The notes under the pieces: generated by a model
Seen by the model: the letters and a program-made list of their open reading frames with translations, nothing else
Databases searched by the model: none
Told to the model about the DNA's origin: nothing
Shown here: one piece after another, positions 1 to 6,400 of the stretch
How positions within the stretch are numbered: position 1 is the first letter of the stretch
Layout: every line of letters begins with the position of its first letter
Source: a virus
Length of the DNA stretch: 20,365 nucleotides
Direction: 5' to 3' (one strand)
IMG/VR virus record: IMGVR_UViG_3300032238_000061
Span: 1 to 20,365 of that record
Translations under genes and position numbers: made by a program

Positions 1-18
1 ACAACTAATAAATAATAG

Positions 19-357
19 ATGTATTTTAAAAACTCAAAGGGGGACACTGTCCCCCATTTCATTGTCTGGCAAGCCTTGATATGGGATCGATTTGCAAGAA
101 TAAGTCCCATATTGTCTATAACTGTAATAGCGATCATGTATATGATTGGGTTTAGGAACTGGGAATTAATAATTGACACGATAATAATAATGTTTGCGAT
201 AACTGCGGTCACTTGGTGGTTCTGGGTAGTCTATACGATAGCGATGATCGCATATATCATAGATAAATCTAGTGAAAAATTAAAAGATGTTATATATGAG
301 ATACGTGAAATAAAAGAAGAAGTAAAAACATTTGATACACCAAGACCTGAAAATTAA
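19..357 (+). CDS. Small membrane protein with C-terminal charged helix
   Basis: This 112-residue protein is not assigned to a named family. Hydrophobic segments lie at about residues 29-45 and 50-81, the second long enough for one extended or two short membrane spans and rich in tryptophan (VTWWFWVVY). A charged helix follows at about 84-104 (Lys/Glu with regularly spaced Ile/Val), likely a short coiled coil on one membrane face. The ATG follows stop codons in the first 18 bases, with no convincing ribosome binding site. Codons 7-13 overlap a G/C-rich perfect palindrome (see 39-55). It would act in the host inner membrane. Partner and function are unknown, and it could be a lysis-related or superinfection protein, but nothing in the sequence settles that. 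Confidence 0.7.
   Translation: MYFKNSKGDTVPHFIVWQALIWDRFARISPILSITVIAIMYMIGFRNWELIIDTIIIMFAITAVTWWFWVVYTIAMIAYIIDKSSEKLKDVIYEIREIKEEVKTFDTPRPEN
39..55 (+). repeat. 17-base perfect palindrome near the start of the first gene
   Basis: GGGGGACA, a central C, then TGTCCCCC form a perfect inverted repeat in otherwise AT-rich DNA. As RNA it can make a 6-bp stem with a 5-base loop. It begins 20 bases after the A of the ATG, inside the coding region. It could slow translation initiation or end an upstream transcript, although the following bases (ATTTC) are a poor U-tract. Confidence 0.5.
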
Positions 358-359
358 TC

Positions 360-388
360 TTGATAATCACAATGATATATAGTAATAT
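360..388 (+). promoter_or_regulatory. Sigma70-like promoter for the QueD-like/UvdE pair
   Basis: A TTGATA box at 360-365 (5 of 6 to TTGACA), a 17-base spacer and TAATAT at 383-388 (4 of 6 to TATAAT) lie in the 108-base gap upstream of the QueD-like gene. Spacing is ideal for host sigma70-type polymerase, which T4-like phages use early. In AT-rich DNA such matches arise by chance, so this is a suggestion only. Confidence 0.4.
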
Positions 389-465
389 AAAAATAGAGGA
401 CATTGACGCTCCAGCCCTCTTTAAAAATTCTGTGCATCAAACTCGCTCATAAAAGGAGACAAGAG

Positions 466-981
466 ATGGCGAAATATTATTCTACTAAGACATATGGAAC
501 AGATCGTGGACTAAGTTGTTGCTTTAGGCAGTGGCGTGCTAAACATAGTCACTGTTCTACACTACACGGATATTCGATTGGTATCAAACTAGTATTTGAA
601 AGTGAAACACTCGATGATCGAAATTGGGTATTTGACTTCGGTGGACTAAAGCAATTCAAAGAATGGTCAGAAACTATGTTTGATCATACGCTAGTAATTG
701 CTGCTGATGATCCTCATCTTGATTTTTTCATTAAGATGAACGAGATTGGATATGAGGGTATGACTAGCGGAGTTCCGCATGAACGTGGAGCATTATGTGA
801 TCTCCGCATCGTTCCGGGTGTGGGTTGCGAAATGTTTGCTAAGATGTGCTACGATGCTATGTCTGACCTACTTGAACAGTATAAAGTCCAAGGAGGACGT
901 TATCCTGCCGGGCAAGGTGTACGACTTAAGAGTGCTGAAGTATTTGAACACGCTGGCAACAGTGCTATCTACGAAGGTTGA
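466..981 (+). CDS. queD: QueD / 6-pyruvoyl-tetrahydropterin synthase-like protein
   Basis: A 171-residue T-fold enzyme of the 6-carboxy-tetrahydropterin synthase / 6-pyruvoyl-tetrahydropterin synthase family, which converts dihydroneopterin triphosphate to a pterin. In the QueD branch this feeds 7-deazaguanine (preQ0, queuosine) synthesis. Family signatures are the Cys-His segment HSHCSTLHGYS (H26, H28, C30, H34), DFGGLKQFKEW at 57-67, DHTLVI at 73-78 and a C-terminal EVFEH glutamate near 161. The usual HGH zinc motif reads HGY here. The start at 466 is chosen over an in-frame ATG at 403 because AGGAG lies 7 bases upstream of it and the longer N-terminus is not family-like. UvdE follows 30 bases later. 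No QueC, QueE or FolE partner is in the window, so the pathway is inferred. It may supply modified bases for tRNA or phage DNA. Confidence 0.85.
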   Translation: MAKYYSTKTYGTDRGLSCCFRQWRAKHSHCSTLHGYSIGIKLVFESETLDDRNWVFDFGGLKQFKEWSETMFDHTLVIAADDPHLDFFIKMNEIGYEGMTSGVPHERGALCDLRIVPGVGCEMFAKMCYDAMSDLLEQYKVQGGRYPAGQGVRLKSAEVFEHAGNSAIYEG

Positions 982-1011
982 CATGTTCTACAATCATGTT
1001 ATAGTTAAACT

Positions 1012-2004
1012 ATGACAATTAAACGCATAGGTTTCGCATGTAAGTGGACTGAACTAGGGCCTAAGGGTCCTGTTTCTGTTCCTGAACTCAACAACAGCAC
1101 TACAACCGTGGCTTGGCTTAAACGCCAGAATAAGGCTGCTGCTGAACAAAAGTTATGGGATCTCATGACCCATAACATCGACGCGGTACATAACCTTGTA
1201 AAGAAAGTTGGAGGATTAGATGAGCATTTTAGGATGGTTCGAATTGGGAGCGATGTGCTTCCTGTATATACAGAGCCAAGTTTTGGTTATTTCTACAATC
1301 AACCAGGTGTACGAAACTATGCTGAAAGAAAACTTGCTGAAGTTGGACGAGTGGCTCGTCTTCTTGATGTGCGTCTCAGTTTTCACCCTGGCCAGTTCAC
1401 AGTGTTGGCAAGTGATCGCCCAGATGTTGTTGAGCGTTCGATAGAAGAATTTGAATATCATGTAGACATGATCCGTTGGATGGGATATGGTCAAAAGTTC
1501 CAAGACTTTAAGTGTAACGTACATATCGCTGGTAAGCAAGGTGCTGAAGGCATACGAAAGGTATTAGGTCGGCTGAGTCCTGAGGCTCGTAATACTATAA
1601 CTATCGAGAATGAGGAGAATAAACATGGACTTGATGATTGTCTCGCTATTGGTGATATCGTGCCTATCGTTTTGGATATCCACCATCATTGGATCAAGAC
1701 AGGGGAATACATTCAACCCACGGATGACCGCACGAGATTGGTGGTGGACAGCTGGCGCGGTGTACGGCCTACTCTACATTATAGCGTCAGCCGCGAGACT
1801 GATTTGGTTGGCCATCCACTCGATGTAATGCCGGATATGAATCTATTGTTAGAACAGGGCTATAAGAAACAAAAATTAAGAGCCCATTCTAACTACTACT
1901 GGAATACAGCAGTTAATCAGTGGGCTCTTCAGTTTCGTGATGACTTCGATATCATGTGTGAATCGAAGTGTAAGAATCTAGCTAGTATTAAACTGATTTC
2001 TTAG
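1012..2004 (+). CDS. uvsE: UV-damage endonuclease UvdE/UvsE
   Basis: A 330-residue TIM-barrel endonuclease of the UVDE family, which nicks DNA 5' to UV photoproducts in an alternative excision-repair route. Length and motif order fit the family: RIGFACKW at 5-12, SFHPGQF at 123-129 (H125), NVHIAG at 169-174 (H171), ITIENEE at 196-202 (E199), VLDIHHHW at 220-227 (D222, H224, H225), HYSVSRE at 256-262 and AHSNYYW at 291-297. The metal-binding His/Asp/Glu set looks complete, so the enzyme is probably active. The N-terminus matches the usual family start, although the ribosome site before the ATG is weak. It lies 30 bases after the QueD-like gene and its last 17 bases overlap the convergent minus-strand gene. 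It probably repairs phage or host DNA in sunlit water. Confidence 0.93.
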   Translation: MTIKRIGFACKWTELGPKGPVSVPELNNSTTTVAWLKRQNKAAAEQKLWDLMTHNIDAVHNLVKKVGGLDEHFRMVRIGSDVLPVYTEPSFGYFYNQPGVRNYAERKLAEVGRVARLLDVRLSFHPGQFTVLASDRPDVVERSIEEFEYHVDMIRWMGYGQKFQDFKCNVHIAGKQGAEGIRKVLGRLSPEARNTITIENEENKHGLDDCLAIGDIVPIVLDIHHHWIKTGEYIQPTDDRTRLVVDSWRGVRPTLHYSVSRETDLVGHPLDVMPDMNLLLEQGYKKQKLRAHSNYYWNTAVNQWALQFRDDFDIMCESKCKNLASIKLIS

Positions 2005-2347
2005 GGCGTCCGCCCTTCTTAACAGCAGCCACTACAACTTCCTCAGCCTTGGCCTCAACAGCCTTGGCTTTTGCCTTGGCCTTTGTAGCAACCTTCTTAA
2101 CTTCGGCAACTACAACTTCTTCAACCTTGGCTTCTACGGCCTTAACTTCTTCAACAACCTTGGCGGCTTCAACCTTAACTTCTTCAACAACCTTTGCTGC
2201 AACTACTTCAACAGCAGCCTTAGCATCAGCACCATCAATCTTGCCATCTTCATTTACATCAAGGCCCTTGCCCTTTGGCCAGTATCTATACATAACACCT
2301 ACTAGTGCCAAAACAACAATACCTACGATAACTGTCTCAATATCCAT
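1988..2347 (-). CDS. Membrane-anchored EF-hand protein with 11-residue helical repeats
   Basis: An unrecognised 119-residue protein with striking layout. Residues 5-22 form one membrane segment, followed by RYWPKGKGK, so the C-terminus is probably cytoplasmic. Residues 30-41 (DVNEDGKIDGAD) match a dockerin-type EF-hand calcium loop, with Asp/Asn at positions 1, 3, 5, 9 and 12. From about residue 46 the chain is almost only Ala, Lys, Glu and Val, with an 11-residue period (AAKVVEEVKVE then AAKVVEEVKAV), as in hendecad coiled coils or LEA/apolipoprotein-type helices. It ends KKGGRPKKSV, similar to an AT-hook core. AAGGAGA lies 7 bases before the ATG. Its 3' end overlaps UvdE by 17 bases. Calcium binding, DNA binding and membrane tethering are inferences from motifs alone. 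A shorter low-complexity structural role is equally possible. Confidence 0.8.
   Translation of the reverse strand: MDIETVIVGIVVLALVGVMYRYWPKGKGLDVNEDGKIDGADAKAAVEVVAAKVVEEVKVEAAKVVEEVKAVEAKVEEVVVAEVKKVATKAKAKAKAVEAKAEEVVVAAVKKGGRPKKSV
2003..2016 (+). terminator. Possible weak terminator at the convergent gene junction
   Basis: AGGGC, a 4-base loop and GCCCT form a short G/C stem directly at the UvdE stop codon, followed by TCTT. It lies where two convergent transcripts meet. The stem has only five pairs and the T-run is broken, and it is inside the coding sequence of the minus-strand gene, so the call is tentative. Confidence 0.25.
2140..2195 (-). repeat. 33-base tandem repeat within the EF-hand gene
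   Basis: The same 23-base stretch beginning CCTTAACTTCTTC starts at 2140 and again at 2173, giving a 33-base period that encodes the 11-residue protein repeat. The near-identity at DNA level suggests a fairly recent duplication rather than only protein-level constraint. Confidence 0.6.
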
Positions 2348-2370
2348 TTTATTTCTCCTTTATTTAGATA

Positions 2371-2410
2371 GAAATATTTAGTGATTTTGAATCACTGTAA
2401 AAAATATTTC
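2371..2410 (-). promoter_or_regulatory. Inverted repeat with late-promoter-like CTAAATA between the minus-strand genes
   Basis: Inner arms AGTGATT (2380-2386) and AATCACT (2390-2396) are perfect, and outer arms GAAATATTT (2371-2379) and AAATATTTC (2402-2410) pair with a 5-base bulge. It sits just after the stop of the oxygenase-like gene and before the EF-hand gene. On the minus strand it contains CTAAATA (2381-2375), and a second copy, TCTAAATA, is at 2368-2361. Both resemble the T4 late box TATAAATA. It may be a combined 3' hairpin for one gene and late promoter for the next. Confidence 0.4.
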
Positions 2411-2413
2411 TAC

Positions 2414-3022
2414 TTAACTTTTAAATGGGATAAAATGATTTAATCTAAAATAATTCTTCTGAAGGATAGAATCAATTGGAACAATATCAAATGCTAGAGT
2501 GATTCTAGGGTGTGTAGGATCTGTCCAAACTGAACTCGAATGGCGATCATTATCGGATTTACCTACTACTAATAATCCGTTAACAGAAGGTACCTCAATG
2601 TCAGTATGTGAATTAGGTATTGAATATGTTGTCTTTGATTCGTTAACTCCTACATTGGCACAATAGAATCCATGCCAAACTTCATATTGGCTTTCCCAAT
2701 GACCGTGTGGCTTAACCCATTCTCCTTCTCTATATACATTCATCCAACTCTTTAACATATATCCTCTATCTGTATCAAGTAATGGGGATATATTTTCTAC
2801 CATAGATTTATATAAAATAATGAGTTCTCTACAGGGAAAGGAAAATAGATTATAATTTAAATTTAAAGCACTAGGTTTATTTCCATAAAATCCTAGTTCT
2901 ATATCTTTAGGAAATGCTCTGATCAGATAATCTTCAATCTGCAAACATTCATCAACTAGAGTTTCATTGTTGATTGTTGTTAAGTTAAACCCATAAAGAT
3001 AGTCTGTATAATATGTTTTCAT
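2414..3022 (-). CDS. 2-oxoglutarate/Fe(II)-dependent oxygenase-like protein
   Basis: A 202-residue protein resembling the putative 2OG-Fe(II) oxygenases common near fibre genes in marine T4-like phages. The C-terminal half carries the expected double-stranded beta-helix signature: SWMNVYREGEWVKPHGHWES at 92-111 with the HxH pair H106/H108, FYCANVG, VPSVNGLLVVG at 144-154, H161 as likely third iron ligand, and R173 in PRITLAFDI as likely 2-oxoglutarate-binding arginine. Residues 1-90 are less conserved-looking. AAAGG lies 7 bases before the ATG and a strong sigma70-like promoter lies further upstream. It is divergent from the Fe-S carrier gene at 3111. The substrate is unknown. Family members hydroxylate proteins, small molecules or nucleobases. 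The reaction class is supported by motif only. Confidence 0.7.
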   Translation of the reverse strand: MKTYYTDYLYGFNLTTINNETLVDECLQIEDYLIRAFPKDIELGFYGNKPSALNLNYNLFSFPCRELIILYKSMVENISPLLDTDRGYMLKSWMNVYREGEWVKPHGHWESQYEVWHGFYCANVGVNESKTTYSIPNSHTDIEVPSVNGLLVVGKSDNDRHSSSVWTDPTHPRITLAFDIVPIDSILQKNYFRLNHFIPFKS

Positions 3023-3045
3023 TAGATACCTTTAGTTTGTCCTAA

Positions 3046-3074
3046 ATTATATATGATAAATATGACTACTGCAA
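3046..3074 (-). promoter_or_regulatory. Sigma70-like promoter for the oxygenase gene
   Basis: Read on the minus strand: TTGCAG (3074-3069), a 17-base spacer and a perfect TATAAT (3051-3046). A start would fall near 3039, giving a short leader with AAAGG before the ATG at 3022. This is the best host-type promoter match in the window and implies expression separate from the plus-strand late block. Confidence 0.55.
3055..3062 (+). promoter_or_regulatory. T4-like late promoter box
   Basis: GATAAATA matches the T4 late consensus TATAAATA at 7 of 8 positions and lies 48 bases before the ATG of the Fe-S carrier gene. The same GATAAATAT occurs before the gene at 13325, and AATAAATA before the gene at 9171. 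Recurrence at unit starts supports function. Confidence 0.45.
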
Positions 3075-3110
3075 AAAAAATCTTTCATAGGACTTAGAAT
3101 AAATATCATT

Positions 3111-3455
3111 ATGATTATAAATGTCACAGATTCTGCTAAAACACATATCGTAAACGTACTCACTAACATGGACAAGCCATATCTAGTCTTTGGATTAAAA
3201 GGCGGTGGATGTGCGGGCTTTGAATATTTCTGGGAACCAGCTGACCAAGAATTATATGAAAAAAACGGCACACCAGATCGAGATGAATTTATTGAATTAA
3301 ATGAAGATAAGAAATTAATCGTAGATTGCACTAGTCTAGTTTACCTCTTTGGTAGCACTATTGATTACAAGAGTGATTTTGTTAGTAGCAGTCTAGTTGT
3401 AGATAATCCAAATGCCAAATCAAGCTGTGGTTGTGGCACAAGTATTGCTGTATAG
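3111..3455 (+). CDS. IscA/HesB-like A-type iron-sulfur carrier protein
   Basis: A 114-residue member of the IscA/ErpA/HesB family, which carries iron or Fe-S clusters to apoproteins. The three family cysteines are present: C34 in GGGCAGF and C106/C108 in the C-terminal CGCGTS. Between them lies the usual beta-rich core. Two features differ from bacterial IscA: the insertion around residues 46-60 (LYEKNGTPDRDEF) and a C-terminal tail of only six residues after C108. The start fits the family start (IINVTDSAKTHI). It is only 12 bases upstream of the giant fibre gene, so it is probably the first gene of that late transcript, and it faces a putative Fe(II) oxygenase. It may mature host Fe-S enzymes during infection or load metal into a virion protein. 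The sequence does not show which. Confidence 0.88.
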   Translation: MIINVTDSAKTHIVNVLTNMDKPYLVFGLKGGGCAGFEYFWEPADQELYEKNGTPDRDEFIELNEDKKLIVDCTSLVYLFGSTIDYKSDFVSSSLVVDNPNAKSSCGCGTSIAV

Positions 3456-3467
3456 AACGGAGATAAA

Positions 3468-6400
3468 ATGGTTAAGAAAATAATTAATGTTGGTATCGAA
3501 GGAAATGACGCTACTGGTGACCCCATTAGAGAAGCATTTACTAAAACCAATTCAAACTTTACTGAGCTATATGCAGTATTTGGTAAGGGTGATGGATTTC
3601 CTTTTACCTCTTTATCAGATTATGATCCAACCCGAAACGGCGAATTAGTACCAAAGTCTATCTTTATTGTTAATGAAGCTGGAGATAAGATCCTAGCCAA
3701 AACAATCGAAGGTGAAGGAATTGAAGTAGATTATACTGATCCTAACGTTCTTAAATTAGTTAATAAAGGCGCTAAGATTGTCAATGATTCAAAGCCTACA
3801 TTAGGAGGAACTCTTAATGCTACGAATCATGCTCTTGGAAATATCAAGGATGCGACAAGTCTAGATGCTACTGAAATAAATGCTGATCTCAATTCATTTG
3901 CTGTTACTCGCGGATATGTTGGTTCAACTTTTGTTTATAAAGCTGGCGATACTATGACTGGTGCTTTAAATGTTCCGGCAGGTGCTACAGGAACTGCTGT
4001 TCCGAGACGACAAGAAGTTGTAGGTCGTGCTGGCGATACAATGTCAGGACCATTAATACTAAATGCAGATCCAGATGATTTAAGTAGTCCATTAACTGCT
4101 GCTACTAAAAATTATGTTGATACTACAGCATTTGCTAGCCAAGTTAATTTATATGTTAGTACCCAAGGTGACGATTTTAGATTCAACATACCAGATGAAA
4201 AAAGAGGTACATCACTTGCTTATTCTTTCAAGACGATTAATCAAGCTTGCTTTAAAGCAATAAAGATAATCGAATCAGCAAAGAATGAATTAGGGCCTTA
4301 TCAGAAGCCAATATTCTATGGCGGCAGTACAGGTCGTTCAACATTAGTCAGCCTAAACCCTATCCTTAATTATGTTTCTATGACTGGAGGATCTGGAAGT
4401 GGAACTACGATAACTGTCACAAGCACAGTAGGTCTAACACAAGGAATGCGTGTTATCGTTTCAGCTGGAACTGGAAGTTTTTATTCTACAAGATATGACT
4501 ACCAAGGTAATCTTGTTAGTTCAGATACTACTGTTAGTACAATTATTAACAATACATCATTTACTGTTTCACGAGCACCGAGGATCCCATTGTCTGGTGC
4601 TACTATACAGGCAATAACTCCTAATACATCTTGGACATTAACTATAACAAACGGTGGTAATCCATACGGTACTGATATGCGAGGAAATGGTAGTGTCGCT
4701 AGCCTTGATATCAGAGCAGGTCATCTAATAAGAGGTACTACAAGTGGTGCTACTGTAATAGTTGATTTGATTGGTAGCGTTAATGGATCAGTTGAAACAT
4801 ATACAGTACATTACGCACCTGAGTCACCGGTGTTTATCGCAGGTGAAGAATTAGAATATGGCGAAGCTGTAAAGTCTCCGAACATTACTATCTATGTCGA
4901 GAGTGGTGAATATTTTGAGAACCTTCCAATACGTGTACCTAACAATGTTTCACTAGTTGGTGATGATCTACGTCGTGTTATCGTCCGTCCAAGGATGGGT
5001 CCAAGCTGTAGCATATGGAGCGATACTTACTTTAGAAGAGATCCTAGAATTGACGGACTATGGGTAACACAAGAAGATCCTACAACTCATATACATCGTA
5101 CATTTGGTTGGCATTATCTATCAGATTCAAGCAAGAGTTTCTATACTAAGAGTTTTTATAAGCCAACTGATGTTTCCTATAATCATGGTACCTTTGTGAA
5201 TGCCCAAAAGATATTGCTTGCCAATAAAGCATTCTTACAGGATGAAATTATAGCATACATTAATCATCATATCGCTAACAATATATCTCCATATTCGTCA
5301 TCATTTGTTTATGATGAATATTTCTGTAGGAGAGATGTGGGACTAATAGTTGATGCTATATGTTTTGATATCTTTTACGGTGGATATACTAAGACATTAG
5401 AAGCTGCTATGTCCTATTATATGAATGCTAGTTCTAGAATAGTATTAACTAATCAGTTAGCACAACATTTAGATTCTATACATCATCTAATCTTCATAGC
5501 CAAGCGTGTTATCCAGGAAATAACGATCGATCCAAAATATTCCAATTCTACTCCGATTACTTTTCCTAATCTTACTGCTGAATCTGCTGTTTACGCAGTT
5601 ATTGATAATCTAGAAATATTCATGGACGATATATTGAATGGAGATACATCTATCAATATGCCACTAAACAATGATGAGATGGATATGTTCATGTTAAATG
5701 ATTCTAACAGAGTTAGAACATTAAGTGGACAGGGACATGGCGGATTTATGTGTGTACTTGATCCAGTTGGTCAGATCCTCACTAAGTCCCCCTACATACA
5801 ACAGTGTTCATCATTTGCTAAGAGTATTAACAAACATCATTTTGCTGGTGGTACTTTCGTTGATGCTTTCACAGGAAATCTACAGTGTAATATTACTGCT
5901 AGATCATATGATTCTGGAACAAAGCTAACGATACTAACAGTAACTGGGCTCACTTACAGAGTTCCACAGTTGCCAACATCATTCTTCTATCAGGGAGTTA
6001 GATTTGAAGTTGACTATATTGGACCTCCAGATACTCCATTGGCTGGATCATATAAATTGTATCTCAGCCAGAGCACGCCTGATGCCCAATCATATACTAG
6101 ATCAGCAACTGCCTTATTAACACCAGCTATTTCTCCAGCTGTTAAGACAATTGAGATACAGACAGCTGGTAATAGATCAATGTTAGCCAGTGACTTTACA
6201 CAGATTAACGATCTTGGATATGGTATATTTGTAACCAACAATGCGTTCTTTGAAGCAGTCAGTATATTCTGTTACTATAATTATAGAGCTTTCTATGCCC
6301 TAAATGGTGCGCAGATAAGGAGTCTGAACGGATCCTGCGGATATGGAGTTTATGCCCTAAGTTCAGAAGGATCGGATCCTACCGAAATCGCAACAACAGC

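Noticed and set aside
8-14. ATAAATA before the first gene
   Set aside because: It ends only 4 bases before the ATG and lies in AT-rich stop-codon-rich sequence at the window edge, so it cannot be judged.
403-465. Longer start for the QueD-like gene at 403
   Set aside because: The extra 21 residues are not family-like, and AGGAG sits 7 bases before the ATG at 466.
2049-2381. Plus-strand open frame of Ala/Ser/Thr-rich sequence
   Set aside because: It is the antisense of the repeat-rich EF-hand gene, which has the ribosome site and meaningful domains.
3099-3105. ATAAATA as late promoter of the Fe-S carrier gene
   Set aside because: A start would fall at the ATG itself. The GATAAATA at 3055 has better spacing.
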